Under the pieces are notes generated by a model. That model was not told where the DNA came from, did no database searches, and worked only from the letters and a program-made list of their open reading frames with translations. From Colocasia esculenta (Eukaryota > Streptophyta > Magnoliopsida > Alismatales > Araceae), in NCBI GenBank assembly GCA_014218235.1, contig CM024755.1:102466948-102530947 (forward strand): a DNA stretch of 64,000 bases, given 5' to 3'. Shown here one piece after another: positions 32,519 through 44,103 of the stretch. The position numbers and the translations under genes are program-made. Numbering within the stretch: the stretch's first letter is position 1; every line of letters begins with the position of its first letter.

Positions 32519-32892
32519 TTGAGCGTCTAGCTGAGCTTGAAGTGCAGCCTGAGTGTGTGCCTGAGTCTGCATAGCCTGCACTAGGCCTTGCATAAACACA
32601 CCATAATCCATAGGCGGCGGTGGAGGAAGAACTGTAGGACCCTGTGGTGCTGGGGCCTGCTGCTCACCCCTGTCCTCACGTCTCATCTCGAGCATGAGCA
32701 CCGCGCCTACCACGAGAAGCCATATCCTGTAAAACAAATTTATCTAGTTAGAAACTAAGTAATTAGCCCTAACCATTTTCTTAGCTAGCTTTCATTCACT
32801 ATTAAATATTTTCTACTTATATGGACAAATTCTATAAAGACTTAGCATATTATGAAGATGATGGTATATTCATGTACTATCTGAACCTTGGT

Positions 32893-32904
32893 TTCTCTGA
32901 TACC
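32893..32904 (-). other. Primer binding site, initiator Met tRNA, family E
   Basis: TGGTATCAGAGA on the minus strand starts six bases from the LTR end (TGTAACGACC on plus at 32911). Confidence 0.85.
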
Positions 32905-32910
32905 AATCTC

Positions 32911-35490
32911 TGTAACGACCCTCTTTATACTGGTACGATTATACCAATCCATGTCGGTACAAAGGGCGTCATTACAGTGAGACATTTACACAACACTTAA
33001 CACTAGATTGAGATGTACACAAATATTATAAGATTACAACGGAATAAATAAATAATCTCATTCTCATTCCATCGTCATCATCAAATATCCACAGTCTAGA
33101 TAGCAATAAAAGAGAACCAACGTCCACATTATTACAATCCAAATAAATTACATTGTCTATATGAATTACATCATTTATTGAATACATACTTATGAAAATA
33201 CAAGTAACAATGTAGAAGTCTCCACAAAAGTAGCTAGTCCTCCCGCTCGGAGTCGCTCCTAACTATGTCCTCCTCAGAAGTTGAGACATCTGTCACGCCT
33301 GTACGCCAAAGCAAGAATGAGTCTAAAGAGACCCAGCAAGCAATCTAAGAACAACAGCCTTACACATATCACATACACATGCTAGTTTTCTTTTGCATTT
33401 AGGAATCAACATGGTACATGCTTCATGTTACTTTAACAACTAAATATAAAACCCATAGCATGCTTTCTACACATTCTATTAAACATCGTTCAAGGATCCA
33501 AATCATATTCAAATCATTTTACAACTATACCCAATTAAAGCATGGTGCTATGTAGAAGTAAATAACATACCTAGTATGATATCTAATCATTTTCTCATGT
33601 AGTTATCACACTTATACACACATTTTGCTTGCTATTTTGATATGAATTAAACACAATCACACGGGTTTACATTTATTCACATGCAAACTCATTCACTTAA
33701 CAATTTCACATACTCATACTTCACATTTTCACAATTCACAGGTTCACATGCACATATTCACATTTTTACACTTAATTGCCGTGACACATAGTCCAAACCA
33801 CCACTAGAAGGACACACATATACACATACACATACCCATCACCTAGGCAACACAGTGACGAATCTTGGTTAACTGTGCAGAACTGGGAGAAGCATACTCC
33901 ACCCTAACCAGTGGTACTTGTCCACCTCCAGGATTTCATCTTAATGCCCATAGGATATCACACACATTGAACCTTCTCGTAGGGACTTTACTACAGTACG
34001 GTTCCACAGTCCTCTATGGTAGCAGTGTCACTAACGACACTATTTACACATTGTAATATTATCACATTGTCACATTATCACATGCACTTTTAACATATTT
34101 TCATACACCTTTAAGTAACTACACATGCTTCAGTTTATCCAACATAATGTTACTGTTCCACAGTGTTAATCAGATCATAACACCATCCTAATCATGCTGC
34201 TAACCACTGAATTATACATAATCAAACTTAACATGCTGAATATGGTCATTCTCTCTTATTAAATTAATAATAGTACCTACTGTTATCAAAATAGTGCAAA
34301 ATTTTTATCACAAGTTCTAAATGGATAACATGTCATATACTCAATTTTTCAAATTTTTTGGATCTGCAACACGATTATAACAATTTAACCAAATTTCAGG
34401 CATATTTATCACTAAATTCACATAAGTAGGTTTCATAGTATAACAATCATACCCAACAGTGCCAACACCTGATGACAGTCATTATATGATCATAGAAAAT
34501 TTATGAAACATTAATACATCATGAATCTAATTAATCAGGAATTACCAACATCATATCATGATCATTATCCCATTACAGAACTCTAATAAATAATACAATT
34601 TAAAAAAATTCGACCCATCCTCATGGCATGATCTACTGACTATACCTAACCATATATAAATTTTCCAGCATGCACATATATCCATAACTCCGAAAAACAC
34701 ACCACATAGATCAAAACAACCATTCTGTAAAAACCTGAAGAACTTGGTGGTAAGGGGCTTGCCGCCAACAGGGTTAACAGTACACGATGTTGCTGCTAAC
34801 TCAGGATCATAATGGCAGCAAGCTAGCCATTAAGTTCCTGTCTGCAGAAATGCAGACTGAATGCATAAATCTTGATGAATGGGGGTTCCAGGACAGGAGG
34901 AAAAAATCTCATAAATTCCTAGGACCTAAGGGACATGGGTAGGGATGTAACCCCTAGATCACTTGCCTCATAAAAATTACTAGATTGGAATAATTTTTCG
35001 GGGAAGCTCTCCTCGGCCAAACCAAAAAAAGACACCAAAACGCCTCCCGAATCTGGTCTTTGAGTTGATGCAGGCCTATCTCTGGAGTCGAGGCAGATCC
35101 ACCAATGCTAGGAGCACCTCCCAGTCGATGTAGATCGCCAGTAGGAACTCTCAATCACCAAATCAAAGTGCACAAACACTAGTTTTTCACCAAAGAAAAC
35201 ACTAGGTTCTCCTTTGGGCGAAAAAACCTAACTTGGTCGAATCAAGGTGTTTTTATAAGGTCAAGTGGGTTGGGTACGCATTAGATAGGATTTCCTACCG
35301 TTGGAAGTGGCTTTCCAAAATCAGAACCGAAGGAAACGTGGCCGTTTCCAGATCTGAAATTGCAAGAATTTCTGGGAAATAAACGGCCACATTGTTACTA
35401 TTTACTGGGAATTGGCGTCCATCGATCTGGACGTCGACTCCCCATAAACGTCCACACATGTTGACGTTAATTGGCCTTTCAGCCAGAACA
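32911..35490 (-). repeat. 5' LTR of family-E gypsy element
   Basis: It starts TGTAACGACCCTCTT on plus, beside the primer site, and is collinear with 17737-20356. Shared blocks include AAGCATACTCCACCC...AGTGGTACTTGTCCACC near 33890 and CTGTCTGCAGAAA near 34840. A minus-strand TATA-like TATAAAA lies at 35249-35255. The degenerate dyad region is at about 34740-34835. The right end is not fixed, because the left copy is lost in the gap before this point. No gene is seen. Confidence 0.78.
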
Positions 35491-35495
35491 CAGAA

Positions 35496-35498
<3 letters not shown>

Positions 35499-35526
<28 letters not shown>
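35499..35526. repeat. (AT)n microsatellite
   Basis: About 14 perfect AT units. Confidence 0.95.
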
Positions 35527-35529
<3 letters not shown>

Positions 35530-35700
35530 TTCACCTTATAATTTACATACTCTATACATCATTTTATTTAAATACAATATGTACAGTATAAATAAAGCAT
35601 TATGTACATAAATAAACACATATATATACATACAACATCATTTAAATACAATATGTACAGAAATAAATATATTTATATATACATATACACATAATTTTAT
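35527..35700. repeat. AT-rich stretch with direct repeat
   Basis: An imperfect repeat about ATACAATATGTACAG occurs at about 35557-35600 and again at about 35636-35672. It lies between the gypsy LTR and a gypsy RT scrap and may be the outer end of the LTR. I see no gene. Confidence 0.5.
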
Positions 35701-36020
35701 ACACAAAGCAACTAATCGCCATATGACAAAATCTAAATAAAAGAACAAAGTTCGAGGGCCAGATCGTGCACAGAGTAGGTGCCTTCGTGCTATTTCAATT
35801 GTCTGGAGGCATAGCATATCACCTTCCCATTTTGCATCAGTACATAGCCTAGGCCGATTCTGGATGCGTCTGTGTATACTTCGAAACATCCCCTAGCTAC
35901 AGGTAGCGTGAGTACAGGTGCTGAAGTTAGGTGCTCCTTCAATGACATGAAACTGTCTTCACATTTGGTAGTCCATGTGAATGGGTTCTCCTTCCTGGTC
36001 AGTCTGGTCAATGGTACACC
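35701..36020 (-). pseudogene. pol: Gypsy RT/RNase H fragment
   Basis: On the minus strand: VPLTRLTRKENPFTW, LTSAPVLTLP, FEVYTDASRIGLGYVLMQ and KVICYASRQLK, then HEGTYSVHDLALEL after a stop. This is the RT-RNase H joint of a Del/Tekay-like pol, with the RNase H Asp in YTDAS. It is cut on the right by the family-F LTR at 36021 and on the left by the family-E LTR region. It belongs to a third, older gypsy copy that received both insertions, although gene fragments further left could not be matched to it. Confidence 0.85.
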
Positions 36021-37265
36021 TGTCACGTCCCTAGAATTACGCAGCGGATATTAATTCAGATAATTTGAGTCGATATTCTGAGACATGAACAGTCGACAAA
36101 TAAGCCTCTAGCTAGCACGCACTAAGTGTATAACAACACAACATCATCATACGGCCCAAATATTGAACTCAATGGAAATTGTATTCAAATCTCATCTCAT
36201 TGTATCAAAAGGAACTAATACAACTCTTAAACATTATATAACAGGACTAAGACTCGATAAAAGGCAAAGTACATTTATTCCTCACTTCCTACTACATTGT
36301 TCTAACACTCAAAGCAAACTAACTAGGGACAGACTCAAGTATTGGAATGCTCATCACTCAGACGCATTCCCATCCTCGACTTGCTCCTCCTCTTGAATTT
36401 CATAATCTCCTAGAATGGTTAAAAGTAGGGAATGAGCAAACTAGCCCAGTAGGATTTATATCTCAATGTGCGGGCAACGATATAAGTGATTAGCAATTTA
36501 GAACTAGGTAAGCACGATGATTGTCATGATATGCATGTACGGATAAAACTCATTAAAACATGATACATGAAACAAGCTAGATAGAGTGATCATGATAGAG
36601 CAGGATCTAGAACGATATAACGAGCAAGATGGTATCAATAGTGTGGCATGTAACAAGCATGCAAGATATCACTTTAAACTGCAATAATTGTAAGATGGCC
36701 ATATCACGCAAGCAAGCAAGCACGAGCATGATCATGAACACTAATCAAGCACGAAGACACTAATGTACACCAAGGAAAGATCCACCTTGAAATGCACACG
36801 AAGACACGTGTATGTGGTTATTATATCTAGCATTCAACACGCAAGTACTCTCAGTGAAGATGCAACGCTAGTAATCATTATACCTCATGGTTAACAATAT
36901 ATTTATGCCTCTCCGTCACTGGGGCTAGACTGGAGCCCTTGGATAGTCGCCATGCCCGGTCAGCATCTCACTTTAATTTTAAATATAGATACCCACAGTC
37001 ATGAATGGCCAATGAGAGTTTCAAGATGTAAGCATGTGTAATGTCATGTTCATGATGATGATAAGAACAAGTAATAAGTAATGTGAACATGATGTCATGA
37101 TAGAATAGTCAAGAGATAATTTCGATAGCATAATGACATAATTTATACTTTAGTTCACTCTTTACATTAATGGCTTAAGTCTACATTATAAATCACACTC
37201 ACAAGAACAAGAGAAGAATGGAACTGCACGCTATCTCCATGGAACTTCAATGGTACAACCAACTC
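36021..37265 (-). repeat. Outer family-F gypsy LTR, first segment
   Basis: It starts TGTCACGTCC on plus (reverse of an LTR end GGACGTGACA). It matches 37266-38530 of the inner LTR for about 1.2 kb and stops at AACTC, where the inner LTR is inserted. The 5 bp before it are ACACC. No coding sequence. Confidence 0.82.
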
Positions 37266-39068
37266 TGTCACGTCCTGAGAATTACACAGTGGATATTAAT
37301 AATGTAGAATATAATTTGAGACGATATCCCGAGACGTGAACAGTCGGCAAATAAGCCTCTAGCTAGCACGCACTAAGTGTATAACAACATACATCATCAT
37401 AGGGCCCAAATATTGAACTCAACTAATCTTATATTCAAATCTCAACTCATTGTATCCCAAATGGAAACTATTACAGGACTAAGACTCAATAAAAGCAAAA
37501 GTACATAATACCTCACTTCCTACTACATTGTTCTAACACTCAAAATAAACTAACTATAGATAGACTCATAATTGGAACGCTCATCACTCAGACGCATTCC
37601 CATCCTCGACTTGCTCTTCCTCTTGAACTTCATAGTCACCTAGATTGGGTAAAAGTAGGGGATGAGCAAACTAGTCTAGTAGGATTTATATCTCAATGTG
37701 CGGGCAATGATATAATTGATTAGCAATTTTAGAACTAGATAAGCACGATGAATCTCATGATATGCATGTGCGAATAAAACTCGTTAAAACATGATACATG
37801 AAACAAGCTAGATAGAGAGATCATGATAGAACGAGATCTAGAAGGATATAACGAGATAGAACTAGCAATAGATCACTTTGTATAAGCACGCAAGATTTCA
37901 CATGATGTCAATAGCTTTCAAGAACGTAAGATATCACTAATTGCAATAAATGCAGGATGGCCATATCACGCAAGCAAGTAAGTACGCACGAGCACGATCA
38001 TGTAACACTAATCAGGCACGTAGACACTAATGTACACCAAAAAAACATCCAACAAGAATGTACACTAGGACACGTGTATGTGGTTATTGTATCTATCATT
38101 CAACAAGCAAGCAAGACTCCCAGCGCAGATGCAATGCCAGTAATCATTATACCCCATGGTTAACAATATATTTATGACTCTCCGTCATTGGGGCTAGACT
38201 GGAGCCCTTGGACACTCGCCGTGCCTGGTCAGCATCTCATGTAAAATTTTAAATGTAGATACCCACAGTCATTAATAATGGCCAATGAGAGTTTCAAGAT
38301 GTAAGCATGTGTAATGTCATGTTCATGATGATTATGAGAACCAACAATAAGTAAACTGAACATGATTTCATTATAACAATGGTCAAGAGATAAATTTGGC
38401 AGCATAACGATACGATTTATACTTTAGTTCAATCTTTACATTAATGGCTTTAGTCTAGATTGTAAATCACACTCATGAGAACAAGATGAAAGAGGAAGTG
38501 CACTCTATCTCCAGGGAACTTCAATGGTACAACCAACTCGGCCTCCATGTGGGAATCCATGGAGAGCGGAGATTTACGGAGGTCTTAGAGAAAAGGTCGC
38601 TAGTCTTATCGATTCGGACTGACCGATAGAGAGCTTCCAAATCCCCAAGAAAGGGCTGCCTAGAAGTGCAAGTGTGTAGTGATGTACGTGTGTCAATTCA
38701 CAATCCATCGGTCTCAAACTCACAGAAAACACTTAACTTGATGGCATGCTATGAACAATGCATTTAACTACACATGGGTTTGCAAGATTTTAAGATAATA
38801 ATTATCATTTTAATCAAGCTAGAACAGTAACAAGAGCGAATCACAAGTTTCATGAATGATCAAGTCATTAAGAGAATAATTAGAATATTGTTCATGTAAT
38901 TATATTTTTTAAATGGGTTAACCACTTTTAAGCCATTAAATAACAATCACGTCATGACCGGACCAAAAATATGCAATTTACACATTAAACACCATGTTAA
39001 ACAGACCTCGGGTATAGCGGTAAGTTTTGCAAAAGAAATAAGTGGTGTTTCACACAAAATTCTGAGAA

Positions 39069-39250
39069 CGTGGCACACCCCAGTAAGGGTCGCGACGGGG
39101 TCGGGATAGAACGCGACAAGGGTAAGTACAGAACGTGACAAGGCAGTCAGATCAGGCAGAGAGATAGCGATGGGGCGCTCATCGCATTCATAACACGATG
39201 GGTTTGCTGTCGCGACAAGACCTCAGAACGCGGCCTATCTGGCCATCCCG
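39069..39250 (-). repeat. GTCGCGAC dyad array in family-F LTR
   Basis: Dyad centres stand near 39092, 39113 and 39135 (21 and 22 bp), then at 11-32 bp steps including 17, 18 and 18. The order of spacings mirrors that of the solo LTR at 12737-12920, although overall sequence similarity is low. Confidence 0.55.
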
Positions 39251-41104
39251 TTCACAGGGTCTGCGGCTGAATCCGACGGAGAAAAGACATGTTCTTGGAT
39301 TGCGGTCCAGAACTGCCTTATATTGACACATGATGCTTCAAAAATAGAGAACAAATTGTACAGTGCATGAAAAATCATGAAACCAATTTTAAACCAACCT
39401 AGACATGCATGGGTGCTTCCAGTAAATCAGAATTAGAAAACACTGATGGTTTCAATAGGCTTTGATCAAGTCTAACATGAGGTATAGAAGACTGAGAACA
39501 GTCAAATGTAAGATTTACTTTGCAAGGTATGATATCGAAATAATTAGGGCTTTTAGGATGAATGTCTCATCATGAAAGTTGTTGGGAACATCGAATAGAT
39601 GCAGACTATGATTTTTAAATGATTTTAAATGACCTCAAGATGCATGATAATTCGACACAACCTAAACGCCAAGTGCAACCCGAAAACATAGTGTCATGCA
39701 GTGACCCTCTTGCCATGCTTATAAATCTCTAACTAATGACATTTAGACAAAATGTTCAACACAAGACATGACGAGGACAACTAGTAGAAAAACTTTGATG
39801 TTGTAGGTTTGCTCTAGTTCGGTATCTAATCGCATGCATCATATAAAGAACGGGAAAATCCCTAACAGTGCACGACCTGGGGAAAACGCTTATAACTCAA
39901 TATCTACTCATTGGAATTTGATGAAATGAGTAGGAAACGAAATTTAAATTGATGATCTACACATTGGTATAGGATATGTTAAGGTTTGGCCCGAGAAAAC
40001 CTACCTTCTGGGTTGAAGAAGTCCCATTTTTCCAGAAAACCCATGTTCAGACCACTTGCAGGAGAATGCTTAATACTCCATGTATACTGCATGGAATTTA
40101 GGCATTCCACTTGGGTTAGGACGTAGACTTGACGCTCTTTCCAGGGGTATAAGCCTTGCAAGGTTTGGTTTAGGTTTGGCCTACCTTTGATCGTCTTTAA
40201 GTGGACGGTTTGTGCATGTCGCAGCAGACGAGAAGGGGAAGAAGAACGGCTTGGTGTGGGCGATCTCCTGCTCCCCAGCCACCAAGAACTCCTCCACACG
40301 ACCCCAAAAAAATGTAAACTCATCCCCAAGGGTTTGGTGGAGAGTATTTAAGCATCTATGGGTTTTAGGAGTCCTATTGTGACAAGGAAAGCTAAGTTGC
40401 GGTTTTGACAATATTAGTTTCCTATTTTGAGGATTTCTTCCTCCATTTGAGTGTGTGAGGCTTTAGGAAACCTCCCACCCTAGTTAAGCACGATTTTGGG
40501 TTGCCAAGAATGCAAGATCTCTTCCCAATTCAACTCTAATTACCTCTTCCTAATTTCAGCTTATTTAAAGTTGCAAATTTCTATGCATTTTCTTGCTTGA
40601 TTTGATGTTTGGGCCAAATGATGTCCATTGTCCCAATTATGATATTGGGTCATTAATATATAATGTTAGAAGTCTCTCCAATATTTTTATTTAATTTATG
40701 GTTGTGTCGTATTTTCCTGTTAAACGGTTTTCCGACTTGTTTCCTAATTTGGATAATCGGTCACAATAACTCTTAAACCTAGCCCAAAAGAATTTTATTG
40801 ACCCAAATTTCTTGATGGGTCATTAGAGGATATTATTTGAAGTCCTTTTATGATTTTTATTTAATTTTCTGACTCATCCAAGTACGAGTGATAATGATTT
40901 TTTGACTTATTTTTGAATTACGATAATAAGTCACAAAACACTTTAAACTTGGCTAATCTGATTTTTCTTGGCACAAACTTCTTTGGGGAACATTTAGTAA
41001 TAATGTGTGAGGTTGATTTATGATTTTTACGAAATGTTCCGATATGTTTTAGAACATACGATGATGATACGTATGTTTAAATACTCCGATATTGTGGAAA
41101 TTAT

Positions 41105-43560
41105 TTATTGCAATAGATCACTTTGTACAAGCACGAAAGATTTCACTTGATGTCAATAGCTTTCAAGAACGTAAGATATGACTAATTGCAATAAATGCAG
41201 GATTGCCATATCACGCAAGCACGCACGAGCACAATCATGTAACACTAATCAGGCACGTAGACACTAATGTACACCAAGAAAAGATCCATCAAGAATGTAC
41301 ACCAGGACACGTGTATGTGGTTATTGTATCTATCATTCAACAAGCAAGCAAGACTCCCAGCACAGATGCAACCCCCGTAATCATTATACCCCATGGTTAA
41401 CAGTATATTTATGACTCTCCATCATTGGAGCAAGACTGGAGCCCTTGGACACTCGCCGTGCCCGATCAGCATCTCATGTAAAATTTTAAATGTAGATACC
41501 CATAGTCATTAATAATGGCCAATTAAAGTTTCTGAGAATGCGACACACCCTAGTAAGGGTCGCGACGGGGTCGGGACAGAACGCGACACGGGTAAGTACA
41601 GAACGCGACAAGGCAGTCAGATCAGGCAGAGAGATAGCGACGGGGCACTCATCGCATTCTTAACACGACAGGTTTGCTGTCGCGATAAGACCTCAGAACG
41701 CCGCCTATCGGGCCGTCACGAATCCGACAGAGAAAAGACATGTTCTTGGATTGCGGTCCAGAACTACCTTATATTGACACAAGATGCTTCAAAAATAGAG
41801 AACAAATTGTACAATGCATGAAAAATTACGAAACTAGTTTTAAACCAACCTAGACATGCAAGGGTGCTTCCAGTAAATCAGAATTAGAAAACACTAATGG
41901 TTTTGATAGGCTTTGATCAAGTCTAACATGAGGTATATAAGACTGAGAACAGTCAAATGTAAGATTTACTTTGCAAGGTATGATGCCGAAATAATTAGGC
42001 CTTTTAGGATGAAAGTCTCATCATGAAAGTTGTTGGGAACATGGATTAGATGCAGACTATAATTTTTAAATGATTTTAAACGACCTCGAGATGCATGATA
42101 ATTCGACACAACGTAAAAGCCAAGTGCAACCCGAAAATGCAGTGTCATGCAGCCACCCTCTTACCACACTTATAACTCTCTAACTAATGACATTTAGACA
42201 AAATGTTCAACAGAAGGCAGACGAGGACAACTAGTAGAAAAACATTCATCTTGTGAGTTTGCTCTAATTCGGTCTCGAATCACATGCAACATATAAAGAA
42301 CGGGAAAAGCCCTAACAATGCGCGACTTGGGGAAAATGCTTATAACTCAAAATCTACTAATTGGAATTCGATGAAAGTAGTGGGAAACGAAAGTTAACTT
42401 GATGATCTACACATTGGTATATGATATGTTAAGGTTTGGCTCGAGAAAACCTACCTTCTAGGTTGAAGAAATCCCATTTTTCCACAAAACCTGTGTTCAG
42501 ACCACTTGCAGGAGAACGCTCAATACTCCGTGTATACTGCATGGAATTTAGGCATTCCACTTGGGTTAGGACGTAGACCTGACCCTCTTTCCAGGGGTAT
42601 AAGCCTTGTATGGTTTGGTTTAAGTTTGGCCTACCTTTGATCGGCTTCAAGTGGACGGTTTGTGCAGGTCGCAGTAGACGAGAAGGGGAAGAAGAACGGC
42701 TTGGTGTGGGCGATCTCCTGCACCCCAGCCACCAAGAACACCTCCACACGACCCCAACAAGATGTAAACTCATCCCCAAGGGTTTGGTGGAGAGTATTTA
42801 AGCATCTATGGGTTTTAGGAGTCCTATTGTGACAAGGAAAGCTAAGTTGCGGTTTTGACAATATTAGTTTCCTATTTTGAGGATTTCTTCCTCCATTTGA
42901 GTGTGTGAGGCTTTAGGAAACCTCCCACCCTAGTTAAGCACGATTTTGGGTTGCCAAGAATGCAAGATCTCTTCCCAATTCAACTCTAATTACCTCTTCC
43001 TAATTTCATCTTATTTAAAGTTGTGAATTTCTATGCATTTTCTTGCTTCATTTGATTTTTGGGCCAAATGATGTCCATTGGCCCAATTATGATATTGGGT
43101 CATTAATATATAATGTTAGAAGTCTCTCCAACATTTGTATTTAATTTATGGTTGCGTCATATTTTCGTGTTAACAGTTTTCCGACTTGTTTCCTAATTTG
43201 GATAATCGATCACAATAACTCTTAAACCTAGCCCAAATGATTTTTATTGACCCAAATTTCTTGATAGGTCATTAGAGGATATTATTTGAAGTCCGTTTAT
43301 GATTTTTATTTAATTTTCTGACTCTTCCAAGTATGCATGATAATGATTTTTCGACTTATTTATGAATTACGATAATAAGTCGCAAAACACTTTAAACTTG
43401 GCTAATCCAATTTTTCTTGGCACAAACTTCTTTTTAGAACATTTAGTAATAATGTGTGAGGTTGATTTATAATTTTTACGGAATTTTCCGATGTGTTTTA
43501 GAACATACGATGATGATACGTATGTTTAAATACTCTGATATTGTGGAAATTATTTATTTC
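41105..43560. repeat. Second copy of tandem duplication in inner F LTR
   Basis: It starts at ATTGCAATAGATCAC, matching about 37868, follows the first copy to 38290, skips about 770 bp and continues as 39061 onward to the LTR end. The first copy lacks the last about 55 bp of the LTR. The copies differ by scattered substitutions. Confidence 0.85.
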
Positions 43561-43605
43561 CATTTATTTAAATTTTTATGTAATTAAAATTTCCAGGGTG
43601 CTACA

Positions 43606-44103
43606 AACTCGGTCTCCATGAGGGAATCCACAGAGTACAGAGAATTATGGAGGTCTTAGCGGAAAGGTCGCTAATCTGCCAATACAGAATGACCGACAGA
43701 GAGCTTCCAATCCCCCAAGAAAGGGCTGCCTAGATGTGCAAGTGTGTAGTGATGTACGAATCTCAATCCACAATCCATCAGTTTAAAACATGCGGAAAAC
43801 GATTAACATGCTAACATGAGACGGAACTATGCAATTAACTAAACATGTTTTGCAATATTTTAAGATAGCAATTAATCACCTTAACAAGCTAGAACAATAG
43901 ATGATTCAATCAATAGTTTGCAAGAATAGATTATAGCATTCATGAACAATTAGAATAGTCTTCACATCGTTACGTATTTAACATGGGTTGCTAGCTTTTA
44001 GGTCATTAGACAGACTATACCATGCATCTTAATAACATATCATGAAAGACTAACATGAAACACTGCAAAATCAAGTCTCGGGTAGGCCTTGAAATACGCA
44101 TCT
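43606..44103 (-). repeat. Outer family-F LTR, second segment
   Basis: It starts with the target copy AACTC and then follows 38530-39010: CTCCATG, GGAGGTCTTAG, AAGAAAGGGCTGCCTAGA. It is cut by element C at 44104. Confidence 0.82.

Larger units (their letters stand above)
31400..32723 (-). pseudogene. gag: Gypsy gag with two intron-like segments
   Basis: The start is probably the ATG at 32723 (MASRGRRGAHARDE). A one-base shift follows near 32680, then PPPPPMDYGVFMQGLVQAMQ. Homology continues through FKRMAPPSFKGE, an in-frame TAG where family members have Trp (KGWMREIEK), ATYILQ and VSWDEFTRLFRAKFIP. Two zinc fingers follow: CPHCGRTHGGTEC and CLKCGSSEHQIKDC. Two GT-AG segments (32425-32518, 94 nt; 32146-32223, 78 nt) interrupt the alignment, and leaving each out keeps the frame. 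Gag makes the capsid; this copy has stops even without these segments. Confidence 0.82.
30403..35490 (-). mobile_element. Del/Tekay-like gypsy element (family E), partial
   Basis: Minus-strand order is LTR (from about 35490 to 32911), Met-tRNA primer site, gag, aspartic protease, then RT, which is cut by element B at 30402. The gag with two zinc fingers, the FDTGATHSF protease and the APAELTELRKQL RT entry identify the Del/Tekay chromovirus group of Ty3/gypsy. RNase H, integrase and chromodomain are not in this part. The right end of the LTR is not fixed. Confidence 0.85.
37266..43605 (-). mobile_element. Inner family-F gypsy LTR with internal duplication
   Basis: It is flanked by perfect 5-bp copies AACTC (37261-37265 and 43606-43610). 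Plus ends are TGTCAC...GCTACA, so on the minus strand it runs TGTAGCACCC...GGACGTGACA. After the right flank the sequence continues as the outer LTR would, at the point matching about 38535. No internal domain or primer site is present. The 6.3-kb length comes from a duplication: 41105-43560 repeats 37868-38290 plus 39061-41100. A GTCGCGAC array lies in each copy (39069-39250 and 41530-41730). Confidence 0.85.
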
